Assembly (NCBI GenBank): GCA_020633235.1
Contig: JACKEA010000004.1
Coordinates: 1 to 64,000 of the forward strand
From: Polyangiaceae bacterium
Lineage (GTDB): Bacteria > Myxococcota_A > Polyangia > Polyangiales > Polyangiaceae
Reading direction: 5' to 3'
DNA length: 64,000 nucleotides
In this document: positions 7,874 to 16,976 of the stretch, in pieces
How the letters are laid out: each line of letters opens with the position of its first letter
Numbering within the stretch: position 1 is the first letter of the stretch
Notes under the pieces: generated by a model
Told to the model about the DNA's origin: nothing
The model's database searches: none
The model's input: only the letters and a program-made list of their open reading frames with translations
Translations under genes and position numbers: made by a program

Positions 7874-9532
7874 TTAGCGCGAGCTCGGAACGGGGGCTTC
7901 GCTGAGCAACGTGGGACCCGAGACGGGCAACGCCACGCTGAATCGCGCGCCGCCGCCGGGCGCATCGGAGTAGCTGATCTCGCCGCCGTGCTCGATCACG
8001 ATGCGTTGCACGATGGCGAGACCCAGGCCCGTGCCGTGGGGCTTCGTGGTGGCGTAGGGCTCGAACAGGCGGTCCCGCATTTCCGGCGCCACACCAGGTC
8101 CGTTGTCCGTCACCTGGATCTCGACGCGGTCGGCCCCCGTCGGCGTGAGGGTGACCCACACCTTCGGTTCGGTCCGCGAGCTGGCCGCATCAATCGCGTT
8201 CTGCACGAGATTGGTCAGCACCTGCACCATTTGGTCCTTGTCCGCGTTCACCGCGGGACACGGGCTCACGGACAGCTCCAGGCTTGCGCCGCTCGAGCCG
8301 TGCAGTCCCACCACCTTGCGCAGCGTTTCTTCCATGTCCATCGGCGCGGGGTCCGGTGGGGGAAGGCGGGCGAAGCGGGTGAACTCGCTCACGATGTTGC
8401 TGATGCGCGCGACCTCTTCCAGCACGGTGCGGGTGGCCTCGTCGAAATACTCGTCGAAGGCGGGGTCGTCGCGCGCCCGCAAGCGACGCAGCGTTTCCAC
8501 GGCGGTGCGGATGGGGGCGAGCGGATTCTTGATCTCGTGCGCCACGCGGCGGGCGATTTCGCGCCGGGCGGCGATGCGTTCCGTTGCTGCCAGACGTTTG
8601 CGAAGCGCGACCAGGTCGGCGATCGACTTGTTGAAGGCTGCGGCGAACTCCTCGAGCTCCTTGCCGCCGCGGCCCACCACCGGTTTGGGATCCCCTGCCA
8701 CGACTTCGCGAGCCTGCTTCGCCATACCGACGATGGGACGGGCGAGCCCGCGGGAAAGCAGCATGGCGACGGCGATGGCGGCGAGGAACGTCACGGCGCC
8801 GATGGCCCCGAGGGTCCAATCGAGGCGTTGGAGTGCCCGCGCCAGCGGCACCCGAGACTGAGCGGCGAACAGCGTGGTGCCGATTTCCGGCAAAGGCATG
8901 GCGGCGACCATGTCCGCGTCGTCCCCCGTGGGCTTCGATAGCGACAGGCGCACGCCCTGTGTCGCGGAGATGTCTTCCAGCGTGGGATCCAGGTGGCGCG
9001 CGGCGTACAGGCCCACCCACAGTTTGTCGTTCTGGGTGTCTCGCCGGACACACCAGGATTCCACCGCCAGGGGTGGTTCCGTGGTGCGGAGCCGCGCGGC
9101 GTCCGTCGCGCTCGTCATCCGTTGCGCCAACGTCGGGTCGCGCTTGCCCACGAGCTCCTCGGCGTGCCCCGCGCCCAGGATCTCGCCGCTGCTGGTCACC
9201 AACAGAAGCTCGTCCAAGCGCAGCGCCTTCATCAGCTCGGGTACGCGCAAGCTCAGGGACAAGCGTCGCGAGTCCAGATCGTGCGCCTTCAGTCCGACGA
9301 TGGCGCTGTCGACCATCGGGTCGTGAGCGCATAGGGGGCTCACCGTTGCCGGCAGATCCCGGACCTGCTCACGGATGGCGCGCTGTACCCGCCGGATCGC
9401 CAGATTGCCCTGCTCTTGGAATCGCTGCTCCTCGGTGCTGCGCCACGCCTCCCGCACCGCCAAGCCGAGGGCGGCCGTGGTCGCGATGGTCAGGATGCCA
9501 ATGGCCAGCAGCAGCCGCTGCGCGAGCGTCAC
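7874..9532 (-). CDS. Membrane sensor histidine kinase
   Basis: The 552-residue protein has a helix at about 5-26, a periplasmic sensor region (27-240), a second helix at 241-260, a HAMP-type linker (ARPIVGMAKQAREVVAGD), then HisKA and HATPase domains. The phosphoacceptor is His332 in RRVAHEIKNPLAPI. The N box is LTNLVQNAIDAA, the G1 box is DNGPGVA, the F box is LFEPYATTKPHG and the G2 box is TGLGLAIVQ. The HEIKNPLAPI form resembles NtrY/PilS-like kinases. There is no response regulator gene beside it, so it is an orphan kinase. It is divergent from the 9595 lipoprotein gene across 62 bp. The signal it senses is unknown. Confidence 0.9.
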   Translation of the reverse strand: MTLAQRLLLAIGILTIATTAALGLAVREAWRSTEEQRFQEQGNLAIRRVQRAIREQVRDLPATVSPLCAHDPMVDSAIVGLKAHDLDSRRLSLSLRVPELMKALRLDELLLVTSSGEILGAGHAEELVGKRDPTLAQRMTSATDAARLRTTEPPLAVESWCVRRDTQNDKLWVGLYAARHLDPTLEDISATQGVRLSLSKPTGDDADMVAAMPLPEIGTTLFAAQSRVPLARALQRLDWTLGAIGAVTFLAAIAVAMLLSRGLARPIVGMAKQAREVVAGDPKPVVGRGGKELEEFAAAFNKSIADLVALRKRLAATERIAARREIARRVAHEIKNPLAPIRTAVETLRRLRARDDPAFDEYFDEATRTVLEEVARISNIVSEFTRFARLPPPDPAPMDMEETLRKVVGLHGSSGASLELSVSPCPAVNADKDQMVQVLTNLVQNAIDAASSRTEPKVWVTLTPTGADRVEIQVTDNGPGVAPEMRDRLFEPYATTKPHGTGLGLAIVQRIVIEHGGEISYSDAPGGGARFSVALPVSGPTLLSEAPVPSSR

Positions 9533-9594
9533 CCGTGCATCCTATACCGCTGCTTGCGAGATGGGTCGTTGCCTTCTACGTTCTGGCCCCTCCC

Positions 9595-12165
9595 ATGCGC
9601 GTTCCGACGACCTCACTGCTCGCTCTCGTGGCCCTGTCACTGGCCGCGTGTGGTGGTGCGCGGCAAGAGGACGCACAGTCGCCGCGGCATGCCACCGCAG
9701 CCAAATCCCAGAAAGCGGACGACGCCAATGGTGTGCCGAGCCTCGGCGCGCGGTTGGTGGCCGAGGTTCCCGCCGGGACGTTCGGTCCCTACCTGGGCCA
9801 ACGCGGTGGACGAACCCTGTTGCTTTGGGCGCAGGGCAACGCGACTCGAAAGTGGCGCGCGCTGGCTTTGGAGCAAGGCCGCCCCGTGGGCGAACCGAAG
9901 GTGGTGGCGGATGCGCCCAGCGAGGTCGGCCTCGCCGCCGTGAAGCCGGCAGCGAAGGATCGCTTCGCTCTGATCAGCACCCACGAGGAAGGTGACCAAC
10001 AAGCCATCGACGTCTTGGTGCTCACGCCAAAGACGCAGCCGGTGGCGCCCGCCGTGCGGGTGGACACGGTGAAGGGGCAGCTGCTCTGGATCGATCTGGT
10101 GGCCACGGTCGATGGCAACCTCGTGCTCTGGGCGGTGAAGAAGGACGGCGGCGCCGACCTGTTCGGGCGGGCGGTGGATCAGAGCGGGTCGCCGAACGGA
10201 CAGACCACCCGCATCGTCAGCGGAGCGCGGGCATGGCAAGCGGCGCCGCTGGGAGAAGGCGCCGCCGTTGCGGTCGTGAAGACGTCTGCCGCTGCAGGCG
10301 GCGCGGTCGAGGTCACGCCCGTGAGCGCTGACGCGAAGCCGGGCAAGAGCGTCTTGGTGAGCGCGTCGCCCACCGCGGATCCCGACGTCGACATGGTGGC
10401 GGTAGGGCGTGGGCTGGTGCTCGCGTGGTCGGACCGCCGGGGCGTGGAGCCCCTCGTGTACCGCGCGGCACTGGACGAAAAGGGCGGAATCGTTCAGCCC
10501 GCCGGGCCCGCGACGCCTCCCCGCGGGGAGCAAGCGCTGCTGAGGCTCGTGCCTCCCGTGAAGTCCGGTGCGCCGGCTTACCTCGCGTGGGAACAGCTGG
10601 CGGAACGGGCCGGTGAAGGTCGCACGATTCAGCTCGCGGTCATCGATGGGCAAGGCAAGACCGACGGCGGCCGCGCGGCGCTGTCGATGGCGGCGGAGGA
10701 CGGCACCATTCCCGAGCTTGCCGCGACGCCGCGAGGGCTCTCGGCGCTCACCCTCACCCCCGCGTGTCCTCGACAGGGCGAGTGCGATCGCTCCGCGCGT
10801 ATCGCGACCTTCGTGGAGATGGACAGGGACTTGGCTCCGATCGCCACCGAGCCTGTGCGGCTCGCGGCACTGGGCGGTGCTGCCGCGCCGCTGTCTTGGG
10901 GGCTGTCCTGCGGCGGCGAGCATTGCCTCGCTCTGGCAGCATCGGACAGTGCGCCTGCGAAGGTCTTCGCCGTCACGCTTCGGGCGCGCTCCATGGTGTG
11001 GGAGCCCGCAGCGGAGCAGCGGCCGCCGGACAAGCCGCCCTTCGCGCGGAGCGTGAAGGGCATGTTCGCGCCGGAGGCACCGCTCGCGGACGTCGCCCTT
11101 GCGACGGTTGGCGGCAAACCCTTGGCGGCGTGGGTCACCTTCTTCGATCCCACCACGCCCTACGAGCGACTGAAGAAGCCGGCACCGGACGGTCGCTTCG
11201 ACCCGCCGCGCGCTCTGCTGCAGACTCGCGCCCTGGACGCCAGCGGCGAGCCGACCACGATCTCGTTTCGCGCTCGCTCTCTCGGCGGCGTGGCGCTGGC
11301 TCCCAGCCAGGAGCTTCCGGGACAGGCCTTGTTGGCGTGGAGCGCGCTGGACGCAAAGAAGCCGGAGGTGTTCGCCACCATCGTGGACGCAGCCGGCAAG
11401 AAGCTGAACCAGAAGATGATCACGCGCACGCCCGGGGAGAAGAGCGACCTGGCTGCCGTCGCGGTGAGTGATGGTTGGGTGGTCGCGTGGGTGGACGAGC
11501 GCAGCGGCGACCCCGACGTGTATGCCACCAAGCTGAATAAGTACCTACAAGCCGCTGGACCCGATCAGCGCATCACGAACGCGAAGGGCGCGGCGACGGG
11601 GCTGACCCTGTTGCAGGCGGGGGATGGCGTGCTCGCGGCTTGGGCCGACGCTTCCGGCAGCACCACCGGCGGCGTGGCGGACATTCAGGTAGCAAAGCTC
11701 TCGGCCAAGACCGCCGCGGCCCTCGCAGCGCCGGTGGTCCTGAAGAAGACGGCGGCGCATTCGTTCTCGCCACATCTCGCCCGCACCGCCAAGGGAGCGG
11801 CCATTGCTTGGCTGGAGGGAGGCAGCGAGCCCACCCTCATGCTCGCAGCCCTCGACGCAGAGGGGCACGTCGCCTCCCCGCCAGCCACGGTGGCCATCGA
11901 AAGCGGCGCGCCCATGGCGGTGGCGTTGGATTGCGGAAGCGAGTGCCACGTGGCCGTGGTGCTGGACGCGAACGGTCGCGGCGTGGTCTCCGGTTTCTCG
12001 TGGACGCCTGGCGCAAAGGCCAGCGTTTCTCCCGCGCGCTTGTTCGGCCTCAGCGGTCACGCGACGCAAACGGTGCGTCCGGCACTGCTCGGCCCAGCGC
12101 TCTTGGTCGGCGACGAGAGCGGCACGGGCGGGCTCCTGCGCAGCGCCGAAATAACCTGGCGCTGA
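9595..12165 (+). CDS. Large exported lipoprotein of unknown function
   Basis: The 856-residue precursor starts at ATG 9595; the open frame extends far upstream, but that part is the antisense of the histidine kinase gene. The lipobox is LAAC with Cys19. The mature chain has many repeated short blocks with W/AW, DA-x-G and RS-x-D spacing, such as LAWSDRRG, AWVDERSGDPDVYATKL and AAWADASG. These look like blades of a beta-propeller or a run of beta-sandwich repeats. No catalytic motif was found. It ends 37 bp before the kinase gene, on the same strand, and may be co-transcribed with it. Confidence 0.72.
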   Translation: MRVPTTSLLALVALSLAACGGARQEDAQSPRHATAAKSQKADDANGVPSLGARLVAEVPAGTFGPYLGQRGGRTLLLWAQGNATRKWRALALEQGRPVGEPKVVADAPSEVGLAAVKPAAKDRFALISTHEEGDQQAIDVLVLTPKTQPVAPAVRVDTVKGQLLWIDLVATVDGNLVLWAVKKDGGADLFGRAVDQSGSPNGQTTRIVSGARAWQAAPLGEGAAVAVVKTSAAAGGAVEVTPVSADAKPGKSVLVSASPTADPDVDMVAVGRGLVLAWSDRRGVEPLVYRAALDEKGGIVQPAGPATPPRGEQALLRLVPPVKSGAPAYLAWEQLAERAGEGRTIQLAVIDGQGKTDGGRAALSMAAEDGTIPELAATPRGLSALTLTPACPRQGECDRSARIATFVEMDRDLAPIATEPVRLAALGGAAAPLSWGLSCGGEHCLALAASDSAPAKVFAVTLRARSMVWEPAAEQRPPDKPPFARSVKGMFAPEAPLADVALATVGGKPLAAWVTFFDPTTPYERLKKPAPDGRFDPPRALLQTRALDASGEPTTISFRARSLGGVALAPSQELPGQALLAWSALDAKKPEVFATIVDAAGKKLNQKMITRTPGEKSDLAAVAVSDGWVVAWVDERSGDPDVYATKLNKYLQAAGPDQRITNAKGAATGLTLLQAGDGVLAAWADASGSTTGGVADIQVAKLSAKTAAALAAPVVLKKTAAHSFSPHLARTAKGAAIAWLEGGSEPTLMLAALDAEGHVASPPATVAIESGAPMAVALDCGSECHVAVVLDANGRGVVSGFSWTPGAKASVSPARLFGLSGHATQTVRPALLGPALLVGDESGTGGLLRSAEITWR

Positions 12166-12202
12166 GCGCCGGACGCGTCTGCTACCTTTGGGCTGCGTTC
12201 GG

Positions 12203-14593
12203 ATGGCAGCCGGCGACAAGAAAAGCTTCGAAGAGTCCATGACGCTGGTCGCGGACGACCCGACGCTGACCAGCGAGCGGCTGCGAGAGTCCGGGCCCAC
12301 CTCGGAGCCCGCTTCCCTGGCTCCGCCTCTGGGCAAGCTGGCGGAGCGCTACGAGCTCCTGGCGCTGGTCGGGGCTGGCGCCATGGGCAGCGTGTACCGC
12401 GCCCGGGACGCGGAGCTCGACGAAGTCGTCGCGCTCAAGATGTTGAAGAGCGAGCTCGCGGGGACGCCCGGCGTGCTCGAACGGTTTCGCCGAGAAGTGA
12501 AGCTCGCGCGAAGGGTGGCCCACCCGAACGTCGCTCGCATGCACGACATCGGTGAGCACGACGGCCTCAAGTTCCTCACCATGGAGTTCATCGAGGGGCA
12601 GTCGCTGGCGGACCTGGCGGCGCAACGGGGCGCGTTGCCCGTGGAGGTCGCCCTCGAGCTCATGCGAGGCATCTGCTCCGGAGTGGCGGCGGCGCACGCG
12701 GCAGGGGTCGTGCACCGTGACCTGAAGCCGGACAACGTGATGATCGCTCCCGGGGGTCGCCCCGTGGTGACGGACTTCGGCATCGCACGGGCGGATCTGG
12801 CGTCAGCCGACGGTGGTACCCAGCACGGCTTGGTGATTGGGACGCCGGCGTACATGGCACCGGAGCAGGTGGAGGGTCGCGCCGACATCGACGCGCGCGC
12901 GGACGTGTACGCGCTCGGCGTGCTGCTGTTCGAGCTGCTCACCGGCGAGCTGCCGTTCACGGGGGATTCGGCGTACGTGGTGGCGGCGCGCCGGCTCAAC
13001 GAGGAGCCGCCGGACCCGCGACGTTTCCGCACCGAGCTACCAGAGGCCCTGACCCAGGTGATTCGCAAGGCGATGGCTCGCCGGCGAGAGGACCGCTTCG
13101 AGTCCGTCGCGGCGTTCGCCGAAGGCTTGACCCGAGTCACCCCCACGCAGGTGCTGGGCGCGGCTCCCGCGCCGCTGCCCAAGGCCGAGCCGGCGGAGCG
13201 CACCGTGGCAGTGCTTCCGTTTCGCAACGCCGGAACGGCGGAGGACGCCTTCGTTGCCGAGGGGCTGAGCGAAGACCTGATCGACACGCTGAGCATGACG
13301 CGAGGTCTTCGCGTGAGGCCTCTGGGCATGGTGGAGCGACTGGCCGGCGCCGATCCGCTGTCGGCCGGTCGCGAGCTCGGGGTAGAGGTGGTGGTCAGCG
13401 GTTCCGTGCGACGACTGGGGGACGCGCTCAGGATCAGTGCGCGCGTGACGACCGTGGCGGACGGGTTTCAGCTGTGGGCCGAGCGTTTCGATCGTCCGGC
13501 TTCGGACGCATTGGTGGTCAGCGACGAAGTGGCGCAAGCCATCGCGCGGGCGCTCACCGTGGAGGCGGGCACCGCGCCTCAGCGCGCCGCGCCGACGGAT
13601 CCCATGGCCGTGGAGCTCTATCTGCGGGGCCGTGCGGAAGCGCGCAAGGCGGGGCTCGAGCCCTACCGCCACGCGATTCGTCTGTTCCGCGAGGCCCACG
13701 AGCGCGCGCCCAGCGATCCCACGTTCCTCAGCGCCTACGCTCGTGCGTGCATCCGTGGCGCCTTCTACGGCAGCGGCGACGGCACGGATCTGGTCGCTCT
13801 GGCGCAGGAGCTCACCGAGCAGGCGCTGCGCCTGGCTCCGGACAACCCCGACACCCTGCTCCTGGCCGCCAACATCCGTTTCACCCAGGCGGATCTGATC
13901 GGGACGGTGCTGCCCCTCGGACGCGCGCTGTCCCTGTCGCCGGGCGTGGCGGAAGCGCACGAGCTGCTCGGTCGCATGCAGGTGGAAGTGGGGCCGGTGG
14001 ATGCAGGCATCGCGGCGTTTCGGCGCGCCCACGAGCTCGACCCGATGCTCGACGCGGTGACGGTGGAGCTGGCGCGGACGCTCGGCCTGCTCGGACGCTG
14101 GGACGAGGCCGAACGCGCGCTGGATCAGCTGACCGCGGGCTCCGCCCTGCTTCGAGTGAGCACCTTGGCGCGCTTTGCCCTCTGGGGTCGCGATCTGCAG
14201 CCCGTGCTCGATCACGCCGAGCTCCTGCGCAGCGAGACCGTGCCGGGACCTGCGCAGTTCGCCCTGGCTACGCTGGAGGTGCTCGCGGGCGGAGTGGTTC
14301 CGGCGGAGATGAAGGCCGGCTTCGAGAACGCCGCGGGCCTACCTGGCCGTCCGGCGCGCTATCGCGTGCTCATCCATCAGCTGGGTGCCGAGCTGTGCGC
14401 CACGGCGAACGACACCGACGCGCTGTTTTGGTTGGAACGTGCCGCGGACAGCGGGCTGTCGGATCTTCTGTGGCTGGAGCGCGCGCCGTCGCTGCGCTCC
14501 ATGCGGAAAGAGCCGCGCTACCGCGAGGTCTTCGCGCGCGTCGCCGATCGCGCCCTCGTCGTGCGGTCGGCGCTACAGAGCGTGCTGGGCTGA
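12203..14593 (+). CDS. Ser/Thr protein kinase with TolB-like and TPR domains
   Basis: The 796-residue cytoplasmic protein has a complete Hanks-type kinase domain (about residues 50-315). It carries the glycine loop GAGAMGSVY, Lys79 in VALKML, HRDLKPDN (Asp173), DFG at 191-193, and GTPAYMAPEQ as the activation-segment end. A TolB/adenylate-cyclase-associated domain follows (about 330-455; TVAVLPFRN...VSGSVRR), then TPR-like helices to the C-terminus. There is no membrane helix. The TPR part probably recruits substrates or partners. ATG 12203 is preferred; an in-frame TTG at 12188 would add five residues. Proteins of this layout are common regulators in Myxococcota. The substrate is unknown. 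Confidence 0.88.
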   Translation: MAAGDKKSFEESMTLVADDPTLTSERLRESGPTSEPASLAPPLGKLAERYELLALVGAGAMGSVYRARDAELDEVVALKMLKSELAGTPGVLERFRREVKLARRVAHPNVARMHDIGEHDGLKFLTMEFIEGQSLADLAAQRGALPVEVALELMRGICSGVAAAHAAGVVHRDLKPDNVMIAPGGRPVVTDFGIARADLASADGGTQHGLVIGTPAYMAPEQVEGRADIDARADVYALGVLLFELLTGELPFTGDSAYVVAARRLNEEPPDPRRFRTELPEALTQVIRKAMARRREDRFESVAAFAEGLTRVTPTQVLGAAPAPLPKAEPAERTVAVLPFRNAGTAEDAFVAEGLSEDLIDTLSMTRGLRVRPLGMVERLAGADPLSAGRELGVEVVVSGSVRRLGDALRISARVTTVADGFQLWAERFDRPASDALVVSDEVAQAIARALTVEAGTAPQRAAPTDPMAVELYLRGRAEARKAGLEPYRHAIRLFREAHERAPSDPTFLSAYARACIRGAFYGSGDGTDLVALAQELTEQALRLAPDNPDTLLLAANIRFTQADLIGTVLPLGRALSLSPGVAEAHELLGRMQVEVGPVDAGIAAFRRAHELDPMLDAVTVELARTLGLLGRWDEAERALDQLTAGSALLRVSTLARFALWGRDLQPVLDHAELLRSETVPGPAQFALATLEVLAGGVVPAEMKAGFENAAGLPGRPARYRVLIHQLGAELCATANDTDALFWLERAADSGLSDLLWLERAPSLRSMRKEPRYREVFARVADRALVVRSALQSVLG

Positions 14594-14598
14594 CGTCC

Positions 14599-14624
14599 GC
14601 GACGGGCATCGCGCCGGACCAACA
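14599..14624 (-). repeat. REP-like repeat copy after the kinase gene
   Basis: This copy is identical over 26 bp to 4825-4850. On the minus strand it follows a hairpin and T-rich tract, in the same terminator-then-repeat order seen after the serpin gene. It lies 6 bp past the kinase stop but points against the kinase gene. Confidence 0.75.
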
Positions 14625-14660
14625 AAAAGAAAATGCCCCCCGACGGGCTGCCAGGGGGCA
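14625..14660 (-). terminator. Intrinsic-type terminator for an unidentified minus-strand transcript
   Basis: On the minus strand TGCCCCC (14660-14654) pairs with GGGGGCA (14640-14634) and is followed by TTTTCTTTTT (14633-14625), then by the repeat. The plus strand has no T-tract, so it does not fit the kinase gene. No convincing minus-strand gene ends here. Confidence 0.5.
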
Positions 14661-14987
14661 CGGGAGAGCTCGCGACTCGCCACCGCACGGACGCACGCAC
14701 GGCTCTTTCGATCTGTGGCGCAGTGCGGGGATGCGGGCGCCATGGATCTTCAGGCGGCTCGGGAGGAAGGGCCGTGATGCGCGGTACTTTTTTTTTGCGC
14801 ACGATGACGGCCACGAGCTCGGCAATTTCAGCGTTCTCCGAACGGCACCTCCTTGTCGGTTCGCATGGTCAACCGCGACCCCTGGGGAGCTATTCCCCCC
14901 GCGTCATTTTTCTGAAGCGCCTGATTTTTGTCCCCGAGCGCACACCCCCCGAGCGCTGCCGGACGGACGGCGTGATAGACCAGACTC
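14661..14987. other. Intergenic stretch without a recognisable gene
   Basis: This stretch of about 330 bp lies between the kinase and DUF4388 genes. Minus-strand frames are open (one runs from about 14825), with AAGGAGGT-like bases near 14850 and a run of nine T on the plus strand at about 14787-14796. None encodes a recognisable protein. With the minus-strand terminator at 14625-14660, a short minus-strand transcript is possible. Confidence 0.3.
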
Positions 14988-16238
14988 GTGGCAGTCCCGG
15001 AGCCATCGCACCCCTTTGCCGCGAGCCTCGCGCGGGTCTGCCGCGGGCGAAAAACAGGGGTTCTCACCGTCACGTTTGGTGAGGTGCAGACACGCATCTA
15101 CCTGTTGAGTGGCGTGCCGGTGTTCGCATCCGAAGGAGTGTTGGGCGACGCCATCGGTCGTCTGCTCCTCGAGCAGGGGTTGCTCGACGATGCAAAGTAC
15201 ACGGAAGTGCTCCACTACATGATCGAGCACGAAGTCGGGCAATTTGCAGAGGTCGCCGCGCGCCTAGGCTACTTGAGCCAAACGGACGTGGACCAGGTGC
15301 TGCGCGAGCAGGTGCGCCGCAAGATCCTCCACTGCATGGATTGGGCAGAGCCGCGGAGCGAGATGGTCGAGTCCCAGGGCGCTCTCGACGACGTCCCTCA
15401 CTACCCGGTGGATCCCGAGGGCATTCTTGTCGAGACGGCGCGGAAGCTCTGGGGTCCGCCGGAGACCGAGCGCATTTTGTCGGGATTGGGCTCGCGCTAC
15501 CCCGCCTTGCGCGGCGAGGTGGACGACGTCGCGCGGAGCGCGGAGCTGAAGGCGGGGGAACGCCGTCTCGTCGAGCTCCTCGACGGCAGTCGCACCTTGG
15601 ACGGCGTGATCACGGTGTGCCCACTGGACCAGTTGCACGCGCTGCAAATCGTCGCTGCGCTCGCGGCCCTGGACGAGATCGCATGGACCACCACGCCGGT
15701 GCATCGCGTTGCGGCCGAGACGGTGGTGGTCGTCGGAGCGAAGCCGGCGCCGCGGCGTTCGCGCTCGCGGCCGCGCTTGCCCATCGTGCGACGGCCGAGC
15801 CTCGCGCCTCCGCCCGCGGCGCCGACCAAGCTCACGGCGTCGGGGCCGGCACCGAATCCCGGCAAGGCCCGCCTGATCGCGGAGCTCGCTTTTCGTCGCG
15901 GCAAGTCTGCGTTCCGGTCCGGCCTGCTCGGCAAGGCCGGCACGGACATCCACCGCGCTGCGGAGCTCGACCCGGGTGTCGTCGAGTACCAGCTGTACTC
16001 GGCGTGGCTCGAGCACCTTGCGGCGAAGGGCGCGGCCTCCGACAAGCTCCAGGGACTGGTCAAGGCGGCGCTCGCGCAGGACAAGGGGCTCGCCTTCGCC
16101 CACTACGTGCAGGCGCACCTGTATCTGCTCGAAGACGACGAGGAAAGGGCGCTGCGTGCGTTTCGTATCGCGCACCGCCTCGACCCGAGCGACATAGACT
16201 CCGAGCGCCACGTGCGCGTGCTCTCGCGGCGGCGGTAA
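14988..16238 (+). CDS. DUF4388/PATAN-type protein with C-terminal TPR region
   Basis: The 416-residue cytoplasmic protein starts at GTG 14988. Residues about 8-130 match the DUF4388 (PATAN-like) domain found in response-regulator and gliding-related proteins of Myxococcota and cyanobacteria: FAASLARVCRGRKTGVLTV, an ASEGVLGDAIGRLLLEQG segment and QVLREQVRRKIL. A middle helical region (about 150-250) and a Pro/Ala/Arg-rich linker follow. The end (about 285-410) has two or three TPR-like repeats, such as RGKSAFRSGLLGKAGTDIH. It is probably a signalling adaptor. It follows the Ser/Thr kinase gene, though 394 bp separate them. Confidence 0.78.
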   Translation: MAVPEPSHPFAASLARVCRGRKTGVLTVTFGEVQTRIYLLSGVPVFASEGVLGDAIGRLLLEQGLLDDAKYTEVLHYMIEHEVGQFAEVAARLGYLSQTDVDQVLREQVRRKILHCMDWAEPRSEMVESQGALDDVPHYPVDPEGILVETARKLWGPPETERILSGLGSRYPALRGEVDDVARSAELKAGERRLVELLDGSRTLDGVITVCPLDQLHALQIVAALAALDEIAWTTTPVHRVAAETVVVVGAKPAPRRSRSRPRLPIVRRPSLAPPPAAPTKLTASGPAPNPGKARLIAELAFRRGKSAFRSGLLGKAGTDIHRAAELDPGVVEYQLYSAWLEHLAAKGAASDKLQGLVKAALAQDKGLAFAHYVQAHLYLLEDDEERALRAFRIAHRLDPSDIDSERHVRVLSRRR

Positions 16239-16424
16239 TCATGGTCGATTCGCGGAGCATGTCCTTCGACGCAGCGATCCAAGCGCAGGGCGGGGGGTAA
16301 TGGTCGCCTACCGCACGGGACGGCTCTTTGCCGCTGCTCGTTGACGCGCCATTCGACCGTCGAAATGCGCCAGCGGGGGGAGCGGAGGGGCGACGCGCGG
16401 TATTACTCTCGAACGGAGGCGAGC

Positions 16425-16976
16425 TTGAAGCGAGCAGTGTTGCTTTTGTTGGGTGCGGTGCTGGCTGTGCTGAGCTTTGGGGGCGGGGCGGGGGCCAAGC
16501 CGACGGGCGGGGCGGGGGCCCAGCCGAAGACTCCGGCCAGCGGCTGCCCTGCGGGGAAGATCAAGAGTCCAAAGGGGGTGTGCGTCACCGCACCGACGTG
16601 CGGGCCGAACCAAGATCTGATCTTGGGGAAGTGCTTTCCGAAGTGTCAGCCGGGGCAGACGCACAGCAATGACGGCAAGTGCGTGGGATGCCCGACGGGG
16701 TATCACGAGGACGGCGCGGGGAAGTGCGTGAAGTCGCCGACGTGCGGGCCGAACGAAGATCTGATTCTAGGGAAGTGCTTTCCGAAGTGTCAGCCGGGGC
16801 AGACGCACAGCAATGACGGCAAGTGCGTGGGGTGCCCGACGGGGTACTACCAGGACGGCGCGGGGAAGTGCGTGAAGTCGCCGACGTGCGGGCCGAACGA
16901 AGATCTGATTCTGGGGAAGTGCTTTGCGAAGTGCCCGGCCGGAAAGGTGCGGAACAACCAAGGCAAGTGTCAGTAG
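16425..16976 (+). CDS. Secreted cysteine-rich protein of 48-residue tandem repeats
   Basis: The 183-residue precursor starts at TTG 16425, with GGAGG five bases upstream. An upstream ATG frame (16341) only adds a non-hydrophobic leader in front of an obvious signal peptide (LKRAVLLLLGAVLAVLS...AGA). The mature protein is almost entirely a cysteine-rich repeat: CGPN-x-DLILGKCF, KCQPGQTHSNDGKC, then CPTGY-x-DGAGKCVKS. It is present twice in full and once in part, after a related first unit. The even Cys spacing suggests an EGF/knottin-like disulfide fold outside the cell. It overlaps the convergent lipoprotein gene by 7 bp. The function is unknown. Confidence 0.72.
   Translation: MKRAVLLLLGAVLAVLSFGGGAGAKPTGGAGAQPKTPASGCPAGKIKSPKGVCVTAPTCGPNQDLILGKCFPKCQPGQTHSNDGKCVGCPTGYHEDGAGKCVKSPTCGPNEDLILGKCFPKCQPGQTHSNDGKCVGCPTGYYQDGAGKCVKSPTCGPNEDLILGKCFAKCPAGKVRNNQGKCQ
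16597..16976 (+). repeat. Tandem 144-bp coding repeats
   Basis: Units start at 16597, 16741 and 16885, exactly 144 bp (48 codons) apart, and the third is partial. Units one and two differ at only a few positions, so they were amplified or homogenised recently. Copy number may vary between strains. Confidence 0.85.

Noticed and set aside
8833..9594. N-terminal extension of the 9595 lipoprotein over 250 residues
   Set aside because: It is antisense to the histidine kinase gene, Arg/Pro-rich and lacks a signal. ATG 9595 restores a proper lipoprotein signal.
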